Shown here: positions 1 through 5,201 of the stretch, piece by piece
How the letters are laid out: the number at the start of each line of letters is the position of its first letter
Position numbering within the stretch: position 1 is the first letter of the stretch
Assembly (NCBI GenBank): GCA_949297565.1
Contig: CASFUI010000053.1
Location: forward strand, 1 to 6,150
DNA from: an uncultured Eubacteriales bacterium
GTDB taxonomy: Bacteria; Bacillota; Clostridia; Lachnospirales; Lachnospiraceae
Direction: 5' to 3'
DNA length: 6,150 nucleotides
Made by a program: the position numbers and the translations under genes
The notes under the pieces: generated by a model
Database searches by the model: none
Told to the model about the DNA's origin: nothing
The model's input: only the letters and a program-made list of their open reading frames with translations

Positions 1-63
1 TCCGATAATTATGGGACTAATCTTGCTTATTACAGATATGTAACGGTTACAGAAAGCCAATGA
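1..63 (+). CDS. C-terminal end of an unidentified protein (partial)
   Basis: Reading frame 1 is open from the window edge for 20 codons and ends in TGA. The visible tail is rich in Tyr, Thr and Val (it ends YVTVTESQ). It is too short to assign a family and no function is claimed. The reason to believe it is coding is that a stable hairpin surrounds its stop codon, as expected at the end of a plus-strand transcript. It converges with the tyrosine recombinase gene on the other strand. Most of the gene lies outside the window. Confidence 0.5.
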   Translation, partial: SDNYGTNLAYYRYVTVTESQ

Positions 64-84
64 GAATTTTTCTCATTGGCTTTT
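52..84 (+). terminator. Intrinsic terminator overlapping the stop codon of the upstream gene
   Basis: A 13-bp perfect inverted repeat (54-66 with 70-82, extendable by one A-T and one G-T pair) encloses a TTT loop. The stem contains the TGA stop codon of the partial plus-strand gene. Only four T residues follow on the plus strand (81-84, partly in the stem), then GG and an AT-rich run, so the U-tract is short. On the minus strand the downstream tract is also poor. It may work in both directions, ending both this gene and leftward transcripts of the recombinase. Confidence 0.65.
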
Positions 85-99
85 GGTATATTTTATAAA

Positions 100-126
100 A
101 GCTTAAAAATACTGACTGTTTAAGCT
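100..126 (-). terminator. Possible weak terminator after the tyrosine recombinase gene
   Basis: An 8-bp perfect inverted repeat, AGCTTAAA (100-107) with TTTAAGCT (119-126), has an 11-base loop and lies 20 bases past the recombinase stop codon. On the minus strand the stem is followed by CTTTTATAAAAT, a broken T-rich tract. The stem is mostly A-T and would be weak. It is placed correctly for a terminator, but the stronger hairpin at 52-84 could do the job instead. Confidence 0.35.
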
Positions 127-145
127 ATTCAACATGCTCTTTACT

Positions 146-1216
146 TTAATTATCATCCGCTTCAGTCCGCAGACGGACAATATTTCTTGCGCTGCGCTTA
201 TTTTCATCCACAATTTCAGCATAGTGTCTTCTTGTAGTATTTACATCTTTATGTCCCAATACATCAGCTACAAGATAAATATCTTTGCTTGCCTGATAAA
301 GGTTAGTACCATATGTGCTTCGAAGCTTATGAGGCGTAATATGCTTAACCGTTGTGACAGTTCCGGCATATTTTTTAACAAGAAGTTCTACCGAGCGCAC
401 ACACAGGCGCTTGTTTTTTGATGAAATAAAAAGCGCATTTTCATGTCCGGCTTCAGGCTGAAGCGTTGCCCGTTCCTCCATATATTCGAGAAGGGCAGAA
501 CGTACTTCGTCACCGAAATACACAAAACTTTCAGCTCCGCCTTTTCTTACAACCTTTATTCTGTCATTGTCAAAATCAACATCATTAATATCAAGACCTA
601 CACATTCAGATACACGAATACCAGTACCCAATAAAAGCGTTAGAAGAGCCAAATCTCGGCATTTTAACTTTTCATGATACTTAAGCTGTGTCTTTGTGAG
701 CTTATTTCCCGCTTCAACATTATCCAATAATTCAGCTACCTCGTTAATTTCCAGGCGTGTGATTGTCTTGTCATGTATCTTAGGCATGTCCACTTTCAAT
801 GTAGGATTATTTGATATTAATTCATAGCGGTAGTAGTAGGCGAAAAAACGCCGAAGCGCACAAAGCTTGCGCTTGGCAGCACGTTCGGAGTTTGTAAGAG
901 TTACGCCGTTTTTGTCATAAACTTTTATATAGCGCAGATAATCTGAAATATCCTGACCTTTCAGATGTTCCATATCTTTAAGTGTAAAGTCGGATAATTT
1001 ATAATCTGTATATTCCGGAAATTCAGCTATAAGATATTCAAAAAAACTTTTTATATCTCTGGCATATGCAAGCTTTGTACGCGGCTGCTTTGTATACTCA
1101 AGACTGTTGAAATATTCACGGCAGAACTCCGGAAGAATCTTTAGCATCGCATTCAACTGCTGACTGTATTTAATATTTTGTTGTTCCGCATATGTTTTTG
1201 TTTTTAAATCTGCCAT
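146..1216 (-). CDS. Tyrosine-type site-specific recombinase, XerC/XerD-like
   Basis: A 356-residue tyrosine recombinase, predicted to cut and rejoin DNA through a covalent 3'-phosphotyrosine intermediate. The N-terminal SAM-like core-binding domain covers about residues 28-140 and the catalytic domain about 155-350. The full catalytic set is visible: Arg201 in GTGIRVSE, Lys225 in VRKGG, His296 and Arg299 in HKLRS, His322 in LGHKD and nucleophile Tyr332 in HYAEI. It is longer than typical XerC/XerD (about 300 residues), with some 28 extra N-terminal residues and a Lys-rich insert near 170-187 before the first catalytic Arg. The ATG start has GAGAGGG five bases upstream. It stands alone: no excisionase, att-like repeats or phage genes are visible, so a chromosomal housekeeping or solo recombinase fits better than an integrase of a mobile element. 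Whether it is the dif-acting Xer protein cannot be decided here, so no symbol is given. Confidence 0.9.
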   Translation of the reverse strand: MADLKTKTYAEQQNIKYSQQLNAMLKILPEFCREYFNSLEYTKQPRTKLAYARDIKSFFEYLIAEFPEYTDYKLSDFTLKDMEHLKGQDISDYLRYIKVYDKNGVTLTNSERAAKRKLCALRRFFAYYYRYELISNNPTLKVDMPKIHDKTITRLEINEVAELLDNVEAGNKLTKTQLKYHEKLKCRDLALLTLLLGTGIRVSECVGLDINDVDFDNDRIKVVRKGGAESFVYFGDEVRSALLEYMEERATLQPEAGHENALFISSKNKRLCVRSVELLVKKYAGTVTTVKHITPHKLRSTYGTNLYQASKDIYLVADVLGHKDVNTTRRHYAEIVDENKRSARNIVRLRTEADDN

Positions 1217-1246
1217 AATAACCCTCTCAAGCTTATTGTTTAAACT

Positions 1247-1252
1247 ATTATA
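1247..1252 (-). promoter_or_regulatory. Candidate -10 element for the tyrosine recombinase
   Basis: TATAAT on the minus strand lies 30 bases upstream of the recombinase start. No acceptable -35 hexamer occurs 16-18 bases further upstream and there is no TG extension, so it may be a chance match in AT-rich DNA. It is listed because the 125-base gap from the arginase-like gene suggests the recombinase has its own promoter. Confidence 0.3.
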
Positions 1253-1297
1253 TAATTCTTAAAAGAAGAGCATAGTGTATTTTATATCACATTCATC

Positions 1298-1325
1298 ACT
1301 TCGCTAAATCTAAGTTTAACGAAGT
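1298..1325 (-). repeat. Inverted repeat downstream of the arginase-like gene
   Basis: Arms of 11 bases (1298-1308 and 1315-1325) surround a 6-base loop. As DNA there is one C-A mismatch; in minus-strand RNA it becomes a G-U wobble, so the transcript can form an unbroken 11-bp stem. It lies 17 bases after the arginase-like stop codon. No U-tract follows the stem, so it is not a classical intrinsic terminator. It could be a 3'-end stabilising hairpin, a weak terminator, or a binding site upstream of the recombinase gene. Confidence 0.5.
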
Positions 1326-1341
1326 AATATTGCGGTTATCG

Positions 1342-2193
1342 TCAATCAGTAAACATTTTTATACCAGCAAACATTTTATGCAGCTTATATTCATCAAAAG
1401 GAAGATATTCTGAAATTGTAAATCCGACAATATCGGCATTATCAGCTATACATTTCAATATAGATGAAAGCTGCTCAATTGTCATTTTGCCGCCGCCGCT
1501 TCCGTCTCCAATTAAATCCTTATTTGCAAAATATGTTGAATGGAAAAGAGATGGATTCAGAACATCTATATCAAGATGAACTAATATATGGTCAAACCTA
1601 TGTATAAAATTCTTGATTTCATCATCGCTTAAAAACTCTTCTGTCTGTATTCTATAATTTACATGTATATCATTTAAAAATCTTTCCTGATAATCATGCA
1701 GTCCCTGCAAACCAACATACAAAATCTCATTACTTTTGAATTTGGGATTTTTCATTAAATCAGAAAGAGAACTGTCACCGTAACCCATAAGAGCACCTAA
1801 TACCATAGCATGTGCATTAGGATAATTATTTTTTACAGTCGAAACATCAGGATGAGCATCTATCCAGATAATTCCCACATTATCGTAAATTCCGTGCAGG
1901 TAATCAAAAGAAGCCTGTGAAACAATACAATTACCGCCTATTGTAATAATTTTATCAGGCTTTGCTTTTTCGATAACATTCATCGCATGCTTAATACCTG
2001 AAATCACCTCTTTTTTAGCATAAATTCCGTCTGTTATTTCATATTTCTGTCCATCAGGAGGAGCAATATCTACTTTTAGTAAGGGCTGATTTTCATTTTC
2101 AGGAAGAATGTGTGAAAGCAGATTTGCTCCAAAATAATATGTTTCCAATCCACCGCTTAAATAATCCGGATACAGCAATCTAATTGTTTTCAT
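1342..2193 (-). CDS. Arginase/agmatinase-family (ureohydrolase-fold) protein, divergent
   Basis: A 283-residue cytoplasmic protein of the arginase/agmatinase/formiminoglutamase superfamily, binuclear manganese enzymes that hydrolyse guanidino or related C-N bonds. Family motifs appear in order: GGNC at 86-89 (usually GGDH), DAHPD at 112-116, NAH at 126-128 (usually NxHG), HLDIDVLNP at 206-214 with ligand Asp208 and Asp210, the GGG loop at 233-235 (usually PGG), and SEY at 261-263 with Glu262. Five of the six expected metal ligands are kept; the first, normally His, is Cys89. Length is typical (about 280-310). The ATG is preceded by AAGGAGA with a 10-base spacer. It starts 26 bases after the helicase stop and is probably co-transcribed with it. 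The substrate cannot be told from sequence: arginase, agmatinase or another ureohydrolase activity is possible, as is altered chemistry. The fold is confident, the reaction is not. Confidence 0.85.
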   Translation of the reverse strand: MKTIRLLYPDYLSGGLETYYFGANLLSHILPENENQPLLKVDIAPPDGQKYEITDGIYAKKEVISGIKHAMNVIEKAKPDKIITIGGNCIVSQASFDYLHGIYDNVGIIWIDAHPDVSTVKNNYPNAHAMVLGALMGYGDSSLSDLMKNPKFKSNEILYVGLQGLHDYQERFLNDIHVNYRIQTEEFLSDDEIKNFIHRFDHILVHLDIDVLNPSLFHSTYFANKDLIGDGSGGGKMTIEQLSSILKCIADNADIVGFTISEYLPFDEYKLHKMFAGIKMFTD

Positions 2194-2203
2194 TTAAATG
2201 TAC

Positions 2204-2210
2204 TCTCCTT
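2204..2210 (-). promoter_or_regulatory. Ribosome binding site of the arginase-like gene
   Basis: AAGGAGA on the minus strand lies 10 bases before the ATG at 2193, inside the 26-base gap after the helicase stop codon. The spacer is slightly long but the core match is strong. Its presence in so short a gap supports translation from a shared helicase-arginase transcript. Confidence 0.7.
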
Positions 2211-2219
2211 AAACAATTA

Positions 2220-3359
2220 CTATTTTGCGACAAGCTTTCCATTATAAAGTCTTTTTTGAACAATATTTATATTAAATAACTTTTGATATTTTTTTATTTT
2301 ATCAAGCTCATTCTCTGTTATTATTGAAACACATAAGCCCGGCTCATTATTTCGACCGCATCTTCCCGCTCTGTGAAGATATTCGGTAGGCTCTTCCGGA
2401 AGATTTACATTGATAATTGTAGATATATGGTCGATCTGTAAGCCCCTGGCAGCCACATCAGTCGCAAGGAGATATCTCAGCCTTCCGCTTTTAAAGTCCT
2501 CGAGAACTTTCTTTTTTGATTGCCTGTCAATAGCGCCTGTCAAAGCTGCTGCATTATAATGATGATATTTTAGCTTCTTGAGAGCTTCTTCTAAATCATA
2601 TTTAGTGTTAATAAATATAATGGTTTTGTCATCATTGAGCGCTTTGGCAAGTTTACGCAAAGTCTCAATTCGTTCACGTCTGTCCGAAATAACATAAATA
2701 TGTTTTATTGTCTTGGGAATAAGTTCCTTTTTATCATTTTCCAACTGAAAAATAACAGGATTGTATGTCAAATTATCAGACTGTTTAATTGTCCTTTTGC
2801 CTATACTTGCTGAAAACAATAAAACCTGTGTTCGTTTCATCAGAGATTTTCTGATTGACAAAACACTCTCAAAATATGTTTTGTCCATAAGCTTGTCGGC
2901 TTCGTCTAAAATAAGCGTTTTCACATTATGTACATGAAGCTTTTTCATTTGTATAAGCTGAAGAATGCGCGCCGGAGTGCCGACAACCACAACAGGTTTA
3001 GCCTTTAATGCATCAATTTGACGCGCTATATTTGCATCTCCTATCAATAAAGCTGAACTTGCAGAAATATTCCCTTCTTTAAATAAAACTGAAATCTGAG
3101 TATTTACCTGTGCGGCAAGCTCCTGAGTCGGAACAAGTACAACAGCCTGAACATTGCGCTCTTCAGAATTAATTTTTGATAAAACCGGCAAGAGATATGC
3201 CAGTGTCTTTCCGGTGCCTGTATTTGAACAAGCTATAACGTCACGATTTTCAAAAACAGGCTTTGCGACCTTACGCTGTATCTGCGTAGGCTCATTTATA
3301 TTCTGCTTTTTAAGTGCCTCAATAAGAGAAGAATTTATAGATAAATCGTTAAATGTCAT
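2220..3359 (-). CDS. Compact DEAD-box ATP-dependent RNA helicase
   Basis: A 379-residue DEAD-box helicase with two RecA-like domains and almost no C-terminal extension, close in size to B. subtilis YfmL. It is expected to unwind short RNA duplexes using ATP, in ribosome assembly or cold adaptation. Motifs (numbered from this start): Q motif with Phe3 and Gln28, Walker A SNTGTGKT 45-52, Ia PTQELAAQ 77-84, Ib TPAR 128-131, motif II DEAD 152-155, motif III SAS 183-185 (usually SAT), motif IV IIFINT 247-252, motif V TDVAARG 300-306 and motif VI HRAGRCGR 329-336. All ATPase and RNA-contact motifs look intact. The open frame continues 19 codons upstream to a TTG, but the start at 3359 has GGAGA eight bases before it and begins MTFNDL, as these proteins usually do. 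It heads a pair with the arginase-like gene; there is no obvious functional link between the two. Confidence 0.93.
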   Translation of the reverse strand: MTFNDLSINSSLIEALKKQNINEPTQIQRKVAKPVFENRDVIACSNTGTGKTLAYLLPVLSKINSEERNVQAVVLVPTQELAAQVNTQISVLFKEGNISASSALLIGDANIARQIDALKAKPVVVVGTPARILQLIQMKKLHVHNVKTLILDEADKLMDKTYFESVLSIRKSLMKRTQVLLFSASIGKRTIKQSDNLTYNPVIFQLENDKKELIPKTIKHIYVISDRRERIETLRKLAKALNDDKTIIFINTKYDLEEALKKLKYHHYNAAALTGAIDRQSKKKVLEDFKSGRLRYLLATDVAARGLQIDHISTIINVNLPEEPTEYLHRAGRCGRNNEPGLCVSIITENELDKIKKYQKLFNINIVQKRLYNGKLVAK

Positions 3360-3367
3360 GAATTTTA

Positions 3368-3372
3368 TCTCC
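3368..3372 (-). promoter_or_regulatory. Ribosome binding site that fixes the helicase start
   Basis: GGAGA on the minus strand with an 8-base spacer to the ATG at 3359. No comparable site precedes the upstream in-frame TTG at 3416, so the shorter protein is preferred. Confidence 0.75.
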
Positions 3373-3435
3373 GTTTTGTTTTTATCTTGTAATAGCTTCG
3401 TGTGCAATAATCGCAAAAATTAATGCTCTGTGCAC

Positions 3436-3464
3436 ATTATACCATTCGGAGATGAAATTTTCTA
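3436..3464 (-). promoter_or_regulatory. Sigma-A promoter of the helicase-arginase pair
   Basis: On the minus strand, TAGAAA (3464-3459, four of six matches to TTGACA) is followed by a 17-base spacer and TATAAT (3441-3436), with TG one base before the -10, making it an extended -10 promoter. Transcription would start near 3429, giving a 5' leader of about 70 bases. The site lies between the LysM gene stop (3472) and the helicase start, so the pair can be expressed independently of the SOS promoter upstream. Confidence 0.65.
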
Positions 3465-3471
3465 CATAATA

Positions 3472-3870
3472 CTATTTTTTAATATCTTCGGAGTAATAAT
3501 AAATCAATATATCCTGCCCTGAATAAATTGTGTCATCTGTCATATTATTGAGTAGCTTGATATTATTGATATAACTCTGTCTGCTCTCGTTAGACGACGC
3601 ATACTCTTGAGCAATATTCCACAAAGTATCATCCGCCTTAACTGTTATGCTGGTATAGTAACGGTTAAGCTTCTCTTTATTGTCATTATTTGAGGCATTT
3701 ACTATTAAAATTCCGTAAACGCTTATTGCAACAATCATCAGTACAGCCAGAATAACTGTTATAAATGCATATCCGCGTGCTTTGCATGTTCTTTTTCCTG
3801 CATATGTTCTAAATGCTGATGTCCCGAGAGCTCTTACTGCTGTTTTTCTTGAGTGTATATGACCATTCAT
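3472..3870 (-). CDS. YneA-like LysM protein, probable SOS cell-division inhibitor
   Basis: A 132-residue single-pass membrane protein. Residues 1-32 are basic (Arg/Lys-rich, cytoplasmic by the positive-inside rule), about 33-58 form one hydrophobic segment, and about 73-125 form a LysM domain, with the typical start ITVKADDTLWNIAQEY and end IYSGQDILIYYY. LysM binds peptidoglycan, so this part should lie outside the membrane. The architecture and the divergent position next to lexA match B. subtilis YneA (about 105 residues), which delays septation during the SOS response. The start at 3870 has GGAGG seven bases upstream; the frame stays open for 35 more codons, but these would overlap the promoter and operator sites, so they are judged non-coding. 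Compared with YneA the N-terminal cytoplasmic part is longer. Function is inferred from architecture, gene order and LexA-type operators. No symbol is assigned, as short LysM-anchor proteins diverge quickly. Confidence 0.82.
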   Translation of the reverse strand: MNGHIHSRKTAVRALGTSAFRTYAGKRTCKARGYAFITVILAVLMIVAISVYGILIVNASNNDNKEKLNRYYTSITVKADDTLWNIAQEYASSNESRQSYINNIKLLNNMTDDTIYSGQDILIYYYSEDIKK

Positions 3871-3877
3871 ATGTATT

Positions 3878-3882
3878 CCTCC
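3878..3882 (-). promoter_or_regulatory. Ribosome binding site that fixes the YneA-like start
   Basis: GGAGG on the minus strand, seven bases before the ATG at 3870. It sits just inside another in-frame ATG at 3888, which has no good site of its own, so the protein beginning MNGHIH is preferred. Confidence 0.85.
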
Positions 3883-3894
3883 ATTCATATAAAA

Positions 3895-3906
3895 GAACTT
3901 CTGTTC
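3895..3906. promoter_or_regulatory. LexA box 1, perfect GAAC-N4-GTTC
   Basis: GAACTTCTGTTC matches all eight defined positions of the Gram-positive LexA operator (CGAAC-N4-GTTCG core). It lies in the 5' leader of the YneA-like gene, about 21-32 bases after the predicted transcription start, where bound LexA would block transcription. Confidence 0.75.
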
Positions 3907-3907
3907 C

Positions 3908-3919
3908 GAATAAATGTTC
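3908..3919. promoter_or_regulatory. LexA box 2, one mismatch
   Basis: GAATAAATGTTC matches seven of eight core positions and is preceded by C, as in the extended consensus. Its centre is 13 bases from box 1, and it falls just after the predicted start point of the YneA-like transcript. Confidence 0.6.
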
Positions 3920-3933
3920 TTATGTATGATTAG

Positions 3934-3962
3934 ATTATAAAATGTGAACATTTGTTTGTCAA
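3934..3962 (-). promoter_or_regulatory. Consensus sigma-A promoter of the YneA-like gene
   Basis: On the minus strand, TTGACA (3962-3957) and TATAAT (3939-3934) are both perfect and separated by exactly 17 bases. Transcription would start near 3927, leaving a leader of about 57 bases. A promoter this strong needs tight repression, and LexA-box-like sequences lie within its spacer and on both sides of it. Confidence 0.88.
3946..3957. promoter_or_regulatory. LexA box 3, inside the YneA-like promoter
   Basis: GAACATTTGTTT matches seven of eight core positions. It occupies the spacer between the -35 and -10 elements of the minus-strand promoter and touches the -35, so LexA here would directly exclude RNA polymerase. 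Confidence 0.6.
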
Positions 3963-3969
3963 CAAAAAC

Positions 3970-3981
3970 GAACAAAATTTC
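3970..3981. promoter_or_regulatory. LexA box 4, one mismatch
   Basis: GAACAAAATTTC matches seven of eight core positions and is preceded by C. It lies upstream of both divergent promoters, 13 bases centre to centre from box 5. Confidence 0.5.
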
Positions 3982-3999
3982 CGAACATTTTTTCGGAAA
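3978..3999. repeat. Perfect 8-bp dyad between the divergent promoters
   Basis: TTTCCGAA (3978-3985) and TTCGGAAA (3992-3999) form a perfect inverted repeat around six bases. It has the same centre as LexA box 5 and overlaps boxes 4 and 6. A protein-binding operator is more likely than an RNA hairpin, as it lies outside both predicted transcripts. Confidence 0.65.
3983..3994. promoter_or_regulatory. LexA box 5, one mismatch, in a longer dyad
   Basis: GAACATTTTTTC matches seven of eight core positions and is flanked by C and G, so it matches nine of ten positions of the extended CGAAC-N4-GTTCG form. It lies 12 bases upstream of the lexA -35 element. Confidence 0.6.
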
Positions 4000-4007
4000 A
4001 TATGTTT
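3996..4007. promoter_or_regulatory. LexA-box-like site 6 over the lexA -35
   Basis: GAAAATATGTTT matches only six of eight core positions, but its centre is exactly 13 bases from box 5 and it overlaps the first two bases of the lexA -35 hexamer. By itself it would be dismissed; the regular spacing is what makes it worth listing. Confidence 0.35.
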
Positions 4008-4034
4008 GATTTATTTTATGATAGATGTTATAAT
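4006..4034 (+). promoter_or_regulatory. Extended -10 promoter of lexA
   Basis: TTGATT (4006-4011, four of six matches to TTGACA), a 17-base spacer and TATAAT (4029-4034) with TG at 4026-4027 form an extended -10 sigma-A promoter. Transcription would start near 4041, giving a leader of about 60 bases. LexA-box-like sites lie over and just upstream of the -35, consistent with autorepression. Confidence 0.75.
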
Positions 4035-4100
4035 AAACAAAAATATTATATTTTGAAGATAATTTAATATAAGAGGAAAATATCGGGAGGTACTATTTTT

Positions 4101-4727
4101 ATGGCATATGGAAGAATTACAAAGAAACAGACGGAGATTCTGGAATACATAAAGTCACAGATTTTAAATAAGGGTTACCCGCCTTCAGTGAGAGATATAT
4201 GTGAGGCTGTAAACTTAAAGTCAACATCTTCAGTTCACGCACACTTAGAGACACTGGAAAAAAACGGTTATATAAGAAGGGATCCAACCAAGCCGAGAGC
4301 TATAGAGATTATCGATGACAATTTTAATCTTACAAGGCGCGAGGTTATCAATGTTCCTCTCGTGGGCAGAGTTGCCGCAGGTGAGCCTATTTTGGCAGTC
4401 GAGAACATTCAGAGCTACTTTCCTATTCCCGCAGAGTTTATGCCTAATACAGAGTTATTTATGCTCACGGTAAAAGGAGAAAGCATGGTTAATGCCGGAA
4501 TATATGATGGTGATAATATAATTATCAGCAAGCAGGATACAGCTCATAACGGCGAAATTATCGTCGCGCTTGTCGATGATGCTGCCACAGTCAAAAGATT
4601 TTTTAAAGAGGACGGACATATTCGTCTTCAGCCTGAAAATGACTATATGTCGCCTATTATCGTAGACTCATGTGAGATTATAGGCAAGGTAGTGGGACTT
4701 ATACGTATTAATTTATCAGGGCTTTGA
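4101..4727 (+). CDS. lexA: LexA, SOS-response transcriptional repressor and autoprotease
   Basis: A 208-residue LexA, the usual length (B. subtilis about 205). It represses DNA-damage genes as a dimer and cuts itself when activated RecA filaments form. The N-terminal winged helix-turn-helix spans about residues 1-70 and starts ITKKQTEILEYI; the recognition helix lies near 41-53. The C-terminal S24 peptidase domain covers about 85-205. The cleavage site is Ala93-Gly94 in GRVAAGEP, the nucleophile is Ser128 in KGESM and the general base is Lys165 in ATVKRFF, so autoproteolysis should be intact. The ATG has GGGAGG ten bases upstream. It is divergent from the YneA-like gene with shared operator sequences between, and convergent with rsfS. 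Autoregulation is indicated by the boxes next to its promoter. Confidence 0.98.
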   Translation: MAYGRITKKQTEILEYIKSQILNKGYPPSVRDICEAVNLKSTSSVHAHLETLEKNGYIRRDPTKPRAIEIIDDNFNLTRREVINVPLVGRVAAGEPILAVENIQSYFPIPAEFMPNTELFMLTVKGESMVNAGIYDGDNIIISKQDTAHNGEIIVALVDDAATVKRFFKEDGHIRLQPENDYMSPIIVDSCEIIGKVVGLIRINLSGL

Positions 4728-4756
4728 TTTGCTTCAACAAAAATAAACTTCAATAT

Positions 4757-4782
4757 AAAAACCCCGCTGAAAGCCAGCGGGG
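4757..4782 (-). terminator. Strong terminator of the nadD-yqeK-rsfS cluster, possibly shared with lexA
   Basis: A perfect 8-bp GC-rich stem, CCCCGCTG (4762-4769) with CAGCGGGG (4775-4782), has a 5-base loop. On the minus strand it is followed by TTTTT (complement of 4757-4761) and more AT-rich sequence, the classical intrinsic form. It lies 60 bases after the rsfS stop. On the plus strand it is 35 bases after the lexA stop but lacks a clear U-tract directly after the stem, so termination of lexA here would be weaker. Confidence 0.88.
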
Positions 4783-4841
4783 CATTAAAATAAAATCTGT
4801 TTTTAAAATCAATCTGTTTCTATATAATTTTATTTGAATTT

Positions 4842-5201
4842 TTACAGCTCATCGGCATTAATCTCTTTGCCGTCACGCCATATTCTTTCAAGATTATAGA
4901 ATAATCTGTCTTCCTTAGAAAATACATGGATAATAACATCATTATAATCAAGAAGAACCCAGCTTGCCGTATTGTATCCCTCGACTTTAGGCTCTGAAAA
5001 TCCCGCCTTGTGGAGCTGCTCGTCAACATTGTCAACTATCGCCTGCACCTGATTTTGATTATTTCCGTTTGCTATAATAAAATAGTCGGCTATAACAGAT
5101 ACGTTGCGTATATCAATAATTCGTATGTCCTCAGCCTTTTTGTCTTCCATTGCCTTAACGGCGGTCTTTACCATTTGTTTTGCTCTTTCGTTATCAGACA
5201 T
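4842..5201 (-). CDS. rsfS: Ribosomal silencing factor RsfS (YbeB/Iojap family)
   Basis: A 119-residue RsfS, the usual length for the family. It binds protein uL14 of the 50S subunit and blocks joining with the 30S subunit, lowering translation when nutrients are short. Family signatures are ADYFIIANG at about 38-46, the WVLLDYNDVIIHVF block at about 81-94, and RLFYNLERIW near 99-108. The ATG has GGAGG six bases upstream, inside the end of yqeK, and overlaps the yqeK stop by eight bases, which points to translational coupling. It is the last gene of the nadD-yqeK-rsfS cluster, an order widely kept in Firmicutes, and is followed by a strong terminator. Confidence 0.95.
   Translation of the reverse strand: MSDNERAKQMVKTAVKAMEDKKAEDIRIIDIRNVSVIADYFIIANGNNQNQVQAIVDNVDEQLHKAGFSEPKVEGYNTASWVLLDYNDVIIHVFSKEDRLFYNLERIWRDGKEINADEL

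Noticed and set aside
146..1216. Recombinase as the integrase of a prophage or conjugative element
   Set aside because: Neighbours are ordinary chromosomal genes and no att-like direct repeats, excisionase or tRNA target are visible in the window.
3360..3416. A 19-codon extension of the helicase starting at a TTG
   Set aside because: There is no ribosome binding site before the TTG, while the ATG at 3359 has GGAGA with good spacing and gives the usual helicase N-terminus.
3401..3436. Possible leader hairpin in the helicase transcript (TGTGCA with TGCACA)
   Set aside because: Only six pairs with a 24-base loop and poor inner pairing; it partly overlaps the -10 element, so it is probably chance.
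3871..3975. An N-terminal extension of 35 codons for the YneA-like protein
   Set aside because: It would cover the -10 region, most of the promoter and three LexA boxes, and has no ribosome binding site; a GGAGG seven bases before 3870 sets the shorter start.
4794..4841. Short direct repeat AATCTGTTT between the terminator and rsfS
   Set aside because: Two nine-base copies in AT-rich sequence with no further copies or structure; not enough to suggest a functional repeat.
4820..5035. Open frame overlapping rsfS in another frame on the minus strand
   Set aside because: It lies fully in the rsfS region apart from a few bases, has no recognisable domain or ribosome binding site, and rsfS is clearly the coding frame.
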